Shown here piece after piece: positions 1 to 7,607 of a stretch of 64,000 nucleotides of DNA. The notes beneath the pieces are model-generated. The model saw nothing but the letters and a program-made list of their open reading frames with translations. It was not told the origin of the DNA and did not search any database. How positions within the stretch are numbered: position 1 is the first letter of the stretch; every line of letters starts with the position of its first letter. Position numbers and translations under genes: made by a program. The DNA is from Bog-257 sp963834135 (lineage in GTDB: Bacteria; Acidobacteriota; Terriglobia; Terriglobales; Acidobacteriaceae), in NCBI GenBank assembly GCA_963834135.1, contig CAWIAN010000005.1, forward strand, positions 744,001 to 808,000. Reading direction: 5' to 3'.

Positions 1-586
1 CTCCTCGCGCCTGCTCGGGCGACATGTAAGCAACCGTCCCCAAGGCCGTTCCCGGACTCGTCAGGACTGCCGGACTGGTAAGGGCGCCGCCCGATTCCTC
101 CGCATCTTCCTCCAACTTCGCCAGACCAAAATCTAGAACCTTGCACTCGCCGTGCGCCGTGACAAAAATGTTTCCCGGCTTCAGGTCGCGATGGACAATC
201 CCGCGATGGTGTGCCGCGTCCAGCGCATCCGCCACCTCCATCCCGTAGCGCAGCACTTGGTCGAGCGGCAACCTCCCTCTCTGCAACCGGTCGGCCAGCG
301 GCTCGCCTTCCAGGCGTTCCATCACCAGGTAACTGATTCCGTCCTGGGAACCGACATCATGCACCTGACAGATATTGGGATGATTCAGCGATGCGATCGC
401 TCTCGCTTCTCGATCGAATCGATCCTGCGCCCCTGGCTTGCCCGAGAGGTGAATGGGCAAAACTTTGATGGCCACGATTCGATTCAGTCGCGTGTCGCGC
501 GCGGCGTACACTTCCCCCATACCGCCCGATCCGAGCAGCGAAACAATTTCATATGGCCCGAGTTTGCTTCCAGGGTCCAGCGCCAT
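1..586 (-). CDS. Ser/Thr protein kinase, PknB family (C-terminus cut by window edge)
   Basis: Eukaryotic-like Ser/Thr protein kinase that would phosphorylate cytoplasmic or membrane-proximal targets. I translated the minus strand from the ATG at 586. It shows the Gly-rich loop GSGGMGEVY (residues 19-27), the ATP-binding lysine in VAIK (K41), the catalytic loop HRDLKPGN (132-139), the metal-binding DFG (152-154) and the activation-segment signature GTVAYMSPEQARG at the edge. All key residues of an active kinase are present. About 195 residues are visible and the rest lies off the window, so any transmembrane or sensor domain is unknown. A TATAAT-like -10 box lies on the minus strand at 602-597, only ten bases before the start, which hints at a very short or absent leader. 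The gene sits outside the adjacent island. Confidence 0.93.
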   Translation of the reverse strand, partial: MALDPGSKLGPYEIVSLLGSGGMGEVYAARDTRLNRIVAIKVLPIHLSGKPGAQDRFDREARAIASLNHPNICQVHDVGSQDGISYLVMERLEGEPLADRLQRGRLPLDQVLRYGMEVADALDAAHHRGIVHRDLKPGNIFVTAHGECKVLDFGLAKLEEDAEESGGALTSPAVLTSPGTALGTVAYMSPEQARG

Positions 587-1015
587 CAGTCCGGCTATTA
601 TATTCCCCGGAAATCGCCCGGCTCCTGACCGAACCGATCCGACCTTAAGAAACGGATCGTTGTTCTGGACAGGGAAAGGAGCGGACGGTTCGCAGATATT
701 TCACCGGGACGAACAGATCGTTAGTATCGGCATTACTCCGGTTTGTCGTCTGTCCGTACACGCCCTGCGCGTGGATGCGGACACCGACCACTCGTCCCCC
801 AGTGTGCCTTAGGGAATCTACGGTCCGTTCAACGTTTGCGATAGCCAACGCCTCCTGGTTTTTCCGTCACAGCGCTGTAGTTGATTTTGTAGAGGGTCCT
901 GCATCGTCTCGGGCGCACGAAGCGCAGTCTTTATGCGGGTTCGGAGGCTGGAGCCACCTGAGCCAATCCAGGTGAGTCGGCTTCAAGGCTGCCGTGATAA
1001 CTGTAAGGCGTGGGA
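587..1015. other. Intergenic stretch, no recognisable gene
   Basis: Between the kinase start and the left attachment repeat I see no gene I can name. A short minus-strand reading frame (848-645, 67 codons) has no family resemblance that I recognise and could be a remnant. The area was probably next to tRNA-Pro before the island inserted. Confidence 0.4.
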
Positions 1016-1056
<41 letters not shown>

Positions 1057-1439
1057 GGCGTCTTGTTCTGCAAGGCAGTGAGAATGTCCTTGTGGCTGAG
1101 GCTGTGGCAGCTCCCAGAACGGGCTGCTGGTTTGATCGATTTCCGCCAGGAAGGCAGGACAGCCCGTCCAATCGCATTGCCCGGGCGCTCACCTGGTGAG
1201 CATCGGGACCGTGCCAGTTGTGTCTCCCGCAACGATGGCGAATCCAACTTGGCCTTGTAGTCGGCGTTCCGTTCTTGTGGTGCCTGCCTGCTACTGTGCG
1301 GCGACGGCAATCACCCCAAGAATCGCTCGGTGGATGGCGAGCATTCTCGCTCTGTTTCGACCAAGGGGCGGAGGAATCTTGTTGGCCGTGCTGATTTGAT
1401 AGTGCATAATTCCGAAACTCTGTCTCTGCGGGAGGATAC
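1057..1439. other. Island left end, no recognisable gene
   Basis: The 380 bases between the left att copy and the multicopper oxidase show no gene I can identify. A good ribosome-binding site (GGAGG at 1431-1435) belongs to the next gene. The promoter of that gene is probably here but I cannot place it. Confidence 0.4.
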
Positions 1440-2693
1440 ATGTGGGCTTCTATCCGCCGATGCGGTTGGGTTCTTGTGCTGCTGTTCCTGCTTGGTTTGT
1501 TTTTGCCGGTTCGGGGAATGGCTGCCGCAGATGTTCCCTCCGACACGCCAGCCGGCCGAACGCGCACGTACTACATCGCTGCCGAAGAGATTGACTGGAA
1601 CTACATTCCTGACGGCAAGGACATGATGATGACCCGCGCATTCGACCCTTACGCGCGGGTGTTCACCGAGCACGCCGCCGACCGCATCGGCTGCACGTAT
1701 CACAAGGCCGTTTTCCGCGAGTACACCGACGATAGTTTTCGAACTCTGAAGCCACGGCCGGCGGAACTGGAGCACATGGGCCTGCTCGGCCCCGTGATTC
1801 GTGCCGAGGTCGGCGACACTATCAAGGTCGTTTTCCGGAACAACGCCAGCTTCCCATTCAGTCTGCACCCGCACGGTGTGGCCTATACGCGTGATTCAGA
1901 AGGTGCGATGTACGGCGACGGCATGGACCACCCAGAAGCGGACGGCTTGGTTCCACCGGGCAAAACGCACGTGTACACCTGGTTTGCGCGCGAGCAGGCC
2001 GGACCGGGCCCGCAGGACGGCAGTTCGGTGGTGTGGATCTACCACTCCCACAATTACGAGCCGAAAGACGTGAATGCCGGACTCGTCGGACCTATTGTGA
2101 TTACCCGCCGCGGGATGGCGCGTCCTGATGGCTCTCCGAAGGATATTGATCACGAATTCTTTGCCCTGTTCATGATTGTGGACGAAAACCAGAGCCAGTA
2201 TTTGGATCAGAATGTCCGCGCCCATGTCCCCGATCCTGCCAAGCTCAACCGCCTTGAACTGGTACCGGCGGACCCGGATGGCAATGCCGATCTACCGCTC
2301 GGACGTGGTTTCGCACTGAGTAACCTCAAATACACCATCAACGGCTATATGTACGGCAACGGCCCCATCATGACCATGCGCAAGGGCGAGCACGTGCGTT
2401 GGTACGTGATGACCATGGGAAACGGTTTCAACTTTCACACTCCGCACTGGCACGGGAATTTGGTGAGCGTTCGTGGTCAATACATGGACGTAATCCCCAC
2501 CATCGGGCCCGCACAGTTCGTCACCGCCGATATGGTTCCAGATATGGCTGGCACCTGGATGTTCCATTGTCATGTGGACGACCACATGAAGGGCGGCATG
2601 CAAACGATGTACAGGGTGCTCGATTCCGGAATAAAGAACACAACGGTGGCGAGCGGTGTAGGCGCGAGCCCCGCGCAGCACCAGAGCAGGTGA
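1440..2693 (+). CDS. Ceruloplasmin/hephaestin-like multicopper oxidase, exported
   Basis: Two-domain copper oxidase of 417 residues expected to oxidise a phenolic or metal substrate outside the cytoplasm with reduction of oxygen. An N-terminal hydrophobic signal (about residues 9-29, ending near MAAAD) suggests export. All four copper-ligand blocks are visible: HPHG (H143, H145), YHSH (H202, H204), HTPHWHG (H333, H336, H338) and HCHVDDHMKGGM (H376, C377, H378, H382, M387). Together these supply type 1, 2 and 3 copper sites. GGAGG lies five bases before the ATG. It is the first gene inside the island and is followed after 13 bases by an acetyltransferase. Ferroxidase, copper resistance or laccase-like phenol oxidation are all possible. 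The polyketide genes nearby make phenol oxidation attractive, but that is inference. Confidence 0.9.
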   Translation: MWASIRRCGWVLVLLFLLGLFLPVRGMAAADVPSDTPAGRTRTYYIAAEEIDWNYIPDGKDMMMTRAFDPYARVFTEHAADRIGCTYHKAVFREYTDDSFRTLKPRPAELEHMGLLGPVIRAEVGDTIKVVFRNNASFPFSLHPHGVAYTRDSEGAMYGDGMDHPEADGLVPPGKTHVYTWFAREQAGPGPQDGSSVVWIYHSHNYEPKDVNAGLVGPIVITRRGMARPDGSPKDIDHEFFALFMIVDENQSQYLDQNVRAHVPDPAKLNRLELVPADPDGNADLPLGRGFALSNLKYTINGYMYGNGPIMTMRKGEHVRWYVMTMGNGFNFHTPHWHGNLVSVRGQYMDVIPTIGPAQFVTADMVPDMAGTWMFHCHVDDHMKGGMQTMYRVLDSGIKNTTVASGVGASPAQHQSR

Positions 2694-2706
2694 TTGCACG
2701 GCACGT

Positions 2707-3375
2707 ATGACGGTGAGCTACGAGGTGGCCAAACCATTTGATTCTGGTGAAGTGATTCGCTTGCTCGCCGGAGGGTTCAGCACATCTGAGCCCCCGGCGG
2801 TCGCGATGGGTCTTTCCATGGAAGAATTCGAGCAATTCCTCGACGCGCTCGCGCTCGCTGTCATTCCGGAGGAACTCACACTCGTTGCACGCAGCGTCGA
2901 CACAGGAAGGCTGGTTGGAGTTTTGTTGACGGATGACTTCGGCAATCCTCCCGGCATAGACCTGGGTCGGATTAGCCCAAAGTTTCTGCCCATCTTCGCC
3001 ATGTTGGAGTTGCTTGATGAGCAATTCCGCAAGGAAATGACGATTTGTCGCGGCCAATGGCTTCATTTGTTCATGTTGGCGGTTGACGAAGAATTCGCGG
3101 GAAGAGGGATTGGACAAGAACTCATCAAAAGATGTATCGAGAATGGGTATCGACGAGGCTACCGAACGGCGCTGACCGAGGCGACGGGTAGAATTTCACA
3201 GCATATATTCCGCAAGAACGGATTTGTTCAGCGCTTTTGCGTACCGTATCGAAGCTTCATGTACGAAGGCAGACTGGTATTCGCTTCTATTCAGGGGCAT
3301 GAAGGAGCGATGCTTATGGACAGATCACTTGAACCCTGTCCCGCAAGCGGCTCAGGGGCTGCGACGTACGAGTGA
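2707..3375 (+). CDS. GNAT-family N-acetyltransferase
   Basis: Predicted acetyl-CoA-dependent acyltransferase of 222 residues. The GNAT acetyl-CoA loop is seen as RGIGQELIKR (around residues 141-150), preceded by the beta4 strand LHLFMLAVDEEF and followed by a strand-turn containing RKNGFVQRF, typical of the fold. The substrate cannot be read from the sequence. It starts 13 bases after the multicopper oxidase and is probably co-transcribed with it. The C-terminal about 25 residues after the fold look unstructured. Confidence 0.8.
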   Translation: MTVSYEVAKPFDSGEVIRLLAGGFSTSEPPAVAMGLSMEEFEQFLDALALAVIPEELTLVARSVDTGRLVGVLLTDDFGNPPGIDLGRISPKFLPIFAMLELLDEQFRKEMTICRGQWLHLFMLAVDEEFAGRGIGQELIKRCIENGYRRGYRTALTEATGRISQHIFRKNGFVQRFCVPYRSFMYEGRLVFASIQGHEGAMLMDRSLEPCPASGSGAATYE

Positions 3376-4100
3376 TTCCCCCGAAGCCTGTTTCTGGCCA
3401 ACTTCCGGATTGCCAACCATCCGCCACGTATCCGTGAGCACACGAGCGAAAAGTCTCAGCGAGTTCGCCACCACAAGCAGCTCCGCCGGAAGTGCCTTGC
3501 CGAAAATCGCCCTCAAACAAAAGCCGTGGTTCCCCGACTACCAGCGGGACCGCATGGTCACATCCGCTGCCGCCAATCGTCTGCGCTCCGAGCGAGTAAC
3601 GGCAAACCCGAAGTTAACCAGCACAGCGGCGATACCTTACAAAAGAGCCCTTGGGGACATCTGTCCAGAAGTCTGGGAAATATCAGTCCCGCTGGAAACG
3701 CCTATGTGTTTGCGGAGCTGGCGCGGAGTCAGTCCTGTTGGAAAGCTAAATCACCTTGACGACAAGTCGGCATCTCGTCGAAGTGCTTCGGGGATTAGTC
3801 CCCACAAGTCGGCTTGCGTGAAGCCATCGAATCGCGTCGAATAACGGGCAAACCGCAAACTCTTCGGGTTCGTAGGACCACAAGTTACCAAGGGCGGGTT
3901 GGCAACTTACCCAGAACCTCCAGCTTTTGATGCGAGTCGATTCCGGTGCCGCACTTCGCGGCTGAGGGACTAAACGGACTCCTGGCCAAACAGGTCTACG
4001 AGGATTCATTTCCGCGAGATGCGCATTTTACGGCCAGTTGAAAGCACAGCGTTCGTCTCCGATTCGCTGCCTCTGGATGGCAGACTTGTGCCCGAGCGGC
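3376..4100. other. Long gap within island, no recognisable gene
   Basis: About 725 bases with no frame that resembles a protein family I know. Open frames on both strands here have poor composition and no motifs. It may be eroded cargo or a recombination scar. Confidence 0.4.
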
Positions 4101-4742
4101 CTAGGTGATGTGGAACCGCAATGCTAATGGCCCGCGGATGGTTGCGGGTTTGGTTGCAAGTTCGCCGACTGCGGTAATGCTGAGTTGCACTACTTTATCG
4201 ACCTTTAGAAACATATTGCTGGGATTTTTCATGCCCCACTCTACGAAGGGGACCGAAAACTTGGTGTGGGCCTCGACGGAAGTGTTGTTCGCGATGAAGG
4301 GTACTGTAAGAGTGAGTTCATGGGAGGCGCCGTGGATCGTGAAGTTCCCGGCCAGTTGGACCGTTGACGACGCTTGACCAGGCACGAATCCGGTAACGTG
4401 CTTAGGAGAAAAAACGATCTCCGGATATTTCGCGCTCTCCAGAACGTTCTTGTTCATATCAGCGTCACGCTTCTTGTTCCCGCTGTCACCACTCGTAGCG
4501 TCAACGATCAGTTGTCCGCTGGCTTCTCCGGTCTTAGGGTTGAACACTATATCACCCGACTTCAACCGAAAGGTTCCTTCCACCGTGTGCACGGTCGCGC
4601 CGAGGGTCCAGTTGATTCGCGTTTTAGCTGGATCCAATTTCAGTTCGGTCTGCTGGGCCCCCAGAGGCGAGATCAAGGCAAACAAGGCAGATACCAGAAT
4701 CGGCAGGACCGATGCGCGAAGACCTGGCTGTTTTCGATTCAT
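4101..4742 (-). CDS. YceI-family lipocalin-like periplasmic protein (copy 1)
   Basis: YceI proteins form an extended beta-barrel that binds a polyisoprenoid or other amphipathic chain. This one has 213 residues with a signal peptide ending near ISPLGA (about residue 29). The family pattern is clear: the opening KLDPAKTRINWTLGA, the KRDADM block with ESAKYPEIVFSPK, and NFTIHGASHELTLTV. The last segment EWGMKNPSN before MFLKVDKVVQLSI is also characteristic. It is on the minus strand downstream of the flavin monooxygenase (174-base gap). A second YceI gene lies in the same island at 11122-11730, and both could carry the lipid product that the neighbouring synthase is proposed to make. Confidence 0.92.
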   Translation of the reverse strand: MNRKQPGLRASVLPILVSALFALISPLGAQQTELKLDPAKTRINWTLGATVHTVEGTFRLKSGDIVFNPKTGEASGQLIVDATSGDSGNKKRDADMNKNVLESAKYPEIVFSPKHVTGFVPGQASSTVQLAGNFTIHGASHELTLTVPFIANNTSVEAHTKFSVPFVEWGMKNPSNMFLKVDKVVQLSITAVGELATKPATIRGPLALRFHIT

Positions 4743-4916
4743 TTATCCTCGTAGGGGTGGCTGATTAATGAACCGCAATGCTGCGCATTCCAGTATAGAA
4801 TTCCGACGCCCGACAGTACCGTCTTCTGCGCTTTCTATTGAGCAACGAGAGGCACAGCCGCTACAACCGTCGCATCGAACTCAGACTGCGATCCCCATAA
4901 AGAAGTGTGTCAGGAC

Positions 4917-6074
4917 TTACGTCGCATAAGAATAGACTCTTCTTAAATTGCGTTCAAAAATCTCGTGCGGAAGCATGCTTGTCACCATTTGCCGTCCGCC
5001 CGCGACGAGCCGATTCTCCCATTGCCCGATTTGGCCCATCAGAAGCGAGCGTTGCTGAACATGCCGGGTGCGCCTGTGGCGCAGCGATTCGTAGCGGCGC
5101 AGCGCTGATTCGGGAGAAGCTTCTTTGCAAAACGATTTCGTAAGGACAAGCGCATCTTCGAGAGCCATGCAACCTCCCAGTCCGAGATTTGGCGTACACG
5201 GATGGGCGGCATCGCCGAGCAACATGATTCGTCCATGTCCCCAACGCTTCAGCGGTGCGAGATCGTAAGCGCCATTTTTCAGAATGCTGCCCTCGTCCGT
5301 CGCGCCGATCAGTCGGTCTATCGGTTCATGCCAGCCGGCGAACATGCGCAGAAGTTCACCCTGCCGCCCTTCGGACGAATCGATGTGGCCTAAATCAGTG
5401 TTGGCGGTGGCGTACCAGGTGAACCGGTCGCCGCCGGTATTGAGGATGCCGAAGCGTTTTCCTCGTCCCCAGGTTTCGCTGTTCGAGCCGGACGGAACAG
5501 CGTCCCTAAGACGGGCCAGCCCGCGCCAGACGGTGTAGCCCCGATAGATGGGTTCGTGGATTCCCAATAACTGGGAACGGACGCGTGAGCGGATACCATC
5601 GGCACCGATAACGACGTCGTGTTCCACAGAAACACTTCCCCCTGACACACTCCGGGAGAAGTTAACTCTGACGCCGGTTTTTAGCTGTTCCAAGGATTCG
5701 AAATCGTGGCCGAGGCGGATCCGTTCGAGCGGCAGTGCCGACAGCAATGCATCCAGCAGGTCCGAGCGGCGTGTGCATAGCGCGGGCACCTCAAACCGGC
5801 CCACCGCAATATCCATCAGGATCGTACCCGCACTGGAGCGAACGAGAAAATGCTGACTCGTGCCGCTCGATGCTGCTACTCTTCCAAGCAGGCCGAATTC
5901 CTTTAGAACGCGCGTGGCGTTGGGCCAGAGCATCATGCCCGCACCTACTTCGCGGAACTCGGTAGCCCTCTCGTAGACTGTTGTTTCGATGCCCGCGCCG
6001 TGGAGAGCCACCGCCGCGGCAACGCCGCCAATTCCACCGCCGATAATGCCGATATTCAATTTGTGCAACTTCAT
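4917..6074 (-). CDS. FAD-dependent monooxygenase, UbiH/PHBH-like (PF01494 type)
   Basis: Flavoprotein hydroxylase that would insert oxygen into an aromatic ring with NAD(P)H. Seen: N-terminal Rossmann GGGIGG directly after the start, the DVVIGADGIRSRVR block that contacts FAD/NAD(P)H, and the C-terminal FAD motif GDAAHPCTPNLGLGG followed by MALEDA. The 385-residue length from the ATG at 6074 suits the family. The open frame extends to 6119, but the internal start places the glycine motif at the usual distance. In phenolic-lipid operons such as srsABC of Streptomyces griseus, a flavoprotein hydroxylase acts after the type III synthase and methyltransferase, and this gene may do the same here. 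Zeaxanthin-epoxidase-like or 3-hydroxybenzoate hydroxylase activity is an alternative. Confidence 0.9.
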   Translation of the reverse strand: MKLHKLNIGIIGGGIGGVAAAVALHGAGIETTVYERATEFREVGAGMMLWPNATRVLKEFGLLGRVAASSGTSQHFLVRSSAGTILMDIAVGRFEVPALCTRRSDLLDALLSALPLERIRLGHDFESLEQLKTGVRVNFSRSVSGGSVSVEHDVVIGADGIRSRVRSQLLGIHEPIYRGYTVWRGLARLRDAVPSGSNSETWGRGKRFGILNTGGDRFTWYATANTDLGHIDSSEGRQGELLRMFAGWHEPIDRLIGATDEGSILKNGAYDLAPLKRWGHGRIMLLGDAAHPCTPNLGLGGCMALEDALVLTKSFCKEASPESALRRYESLRHRRTRHVQQRSLLMGQIGQWENRLVAGGRQMVTSMLPHEIFERNLRRVYSYAT

Positions 6075-6297
6075 TTGATCCAGAATTACGTTTGCGAACT
6101 CGTTGAGCCGGAGTCGCACAGCTTCTCTGAGCGTCGGGAGAGCTCGAAAGAAACGTGTACAACGCTGCCTCCGCTAACAATCGCAGTCTTCGGTGTCACG
6201 TTCGTTCAAATATTAGGGATTCACTACTTAGACGCCTGCGATGCGATTTTGATCGTGACAATTTGTTCATGTGAACTACTGCGACAGTCATCAACCG

Positions 6298-6432
6298 GAA
6301 GGTCATCGCCGCCCCTCGCGGGCGAGCGCGATCATAGCCGGCACATCCTGCCACTCCACTACCGAGGATGAGAACTTCGTCTTTCACGGGGAGGAGTGCC
6401 GCAAGGGCGCGGGCATTTCCTATTGAACCCAT
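6298..6432 (-). pseudogene. N-terminal remnant of an NAD(P)/FAD-dependent oxidoreductase
   Basis: A start at 6432 reads into VKDEVLILGSGVAGCA, a dinucleotide-binding motif. One base later the frame must shift to continue as MIALAREGRR, the expected following helix, before a stop. About 45 codons of a flavoprotein resembling halogenase or geranylgeranyl-reductase-like enzymes survive. It begins 12 bases after the DUF2306 gene stop, so it was the second gene of that operon. The rest of the gene is missing. Flavoproteins of this kind are common next to bacterial type III polyketide synthases, from general knowledge of such clusters. Confidence 0.65.
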
Positions 6433-6444
6433 AGCCGGCGACTA

Positions 6445-7080
6445 TCAGGCACGACGGGTGGTAAGCGCGCGCCAGTTAAGTCCGACGTCGACAACAAGCA
6501 AGGAAACCAGCGTAAACGCGATGACGCCGACGGCGGAGAGGGCGTCGCCAAGGTGGCTCCAGTAGCGGGGCCAGAGATTAAGCACGCGACTGGAGACGAA
6601 GGTGAACGTGACTGCATAGGAGCGAATCATCCATTGCCGATGTTGGACGATTTGACGATTACGCGCAGTGATCAAGGCGACGGTGGTGCAGACAATCCAG
6701 GCGGCAGCCTGCATGGAGGTTCCTGGCAGGCCGGGGCGGCCCCAAGCGAGGGCGATTCCGGTGAAGGCGCCGACAAAGACGGCGACGACGTAGGTGCGGC
6801 CGAGGACGCGATGGAATTTCAAGTGACGCCGACGAACGCGCGACGAGAACTGCACAGGACCGGCTAGGAGAGCGATGATGCCGCAGAGTGTATGGGGGAT
6901 GAGGAGATGACGGTCGGCGATGACCTGCAGACGGTAGGCGTGGTACATGGGGTAATCGGTGACGAGAAGAACTTCTGAAGTAATGAAGACAAAGAGCGCA
7001 GTGAGACCAAGGGAAATCCAGAGAACGGTTTTGAATCTGGAACCCCCGGAACTGGGAGCGAGAAGGGTGGAAGATGCCAT
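6445..7080 (-). CDS. DUF2306 polytopic membrane protein
   Basis: Membrane protein of 211 residues and unknown function. Hydrophobic segments near residues 18-40, 60-75, 97-115, 124-140 and 182-200 point to five or more helices. The conserved stretch LIPHTLCGIIALLAGPVQFS followed by HRVLGRTYV is typical of the DUF2306 (YozB-like) family, as is HRQWMIRSYAVTFTF near the fourth helix. Conserved histidines (in IPHT, FHR and HRQW) suggest a metal or heme or quinone-related role, but no function is established. It lies upstream of a flavoprotein remnant in the same orientation. Confidence 0.82.
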   Translation of the reverse strand: MASSTLLAPSSGGSRFKTVLWISLGLTALFVFITSEVLLVTDYPMYHAYRLQVIADRHLLIPHTLCGIIALLAGPVQFSSRVRRRHLKFHRVLGRTYVVAVFVGAFTGIALAWGRPGLPGTSMQAAAWIVCTTVALITARNRQIVQHRQWMIRSYAVTFTFVSSRVLNLWPRYWSHLGDALSAVGVIAFTLVSLLVVDVGLNWRALTTRRA

Positions 7081-7206
7081 TATTCGCCTTTTAGATAGAT
7101 AGACGCAATGAGGGCGCGAAAAGGGCGAAGGGTGACAGAAAAGTCATATTGATAGTGTCTCATGGTCAGCGTCCATCAGGCACGACGGGTGCAGCGCGTG
7201 GCTCGC

Positions 7207-7545
7207 TCAGTAAACAGGCGTGGTGGTCGGACGAAGATAGTTTTGTCGTTCTTCTGGTAACGGTTCCTGCCATTCGTAGAAGGCGTCGCAGAAATGAGGC
7301 AGCGCCGACATTGGACGAGCTCTAGACCAAAAGGCCAGCGGCAGGATCGTCTCGTAGAAACCAAGTCGCGTTTCACGACATTTTCGATTTGCGATCGCCT
7401 GCCTTCCAGACCTTACTCTCGTTGTGGGTCGTCCAGCATTCATAGACTCAAGCAACCGCGGTATTAGCGTGAAGTGATTTTGCGACCAAAAATCCATAGT
7501 TTCCTGTTTGCCGATCAACCAGGAACTATTCCCATTCGTGGACAC
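7207..7545 (-). CDS. Hypothetical protein, doubtful
   Basis: A 112-codon open frame between DUF2306 and the divergent MMPL gene. I recognise no domain, signal peptide or membrane segment. The region also holds a 17-bp copy (7175-7191) of sequence that ends the DUF2306 gene (6444-6460), so part of it may be duplicated or eroded sequence. It is listed because nothing else explains the 525-base gap 7081-7607. Confidence 0.25.
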   Translation of the reverse strand: MSTNGNSSWLIGKQETMDFWSQNHFTLIPRLLESMNAGRPTTRVRSGRQAIANRKCRETRLGFYETILPLAFWSRARPMSALPHFCDAFYEWQEPLPEERQNYLRPTTTPVY

Positions 7546-7607
7546 AAGAGCGTTTGCGTTTCCTAACTACCCACATCCATCGTTAACTAGCTCAAGTCCG
7601 AACCTCA

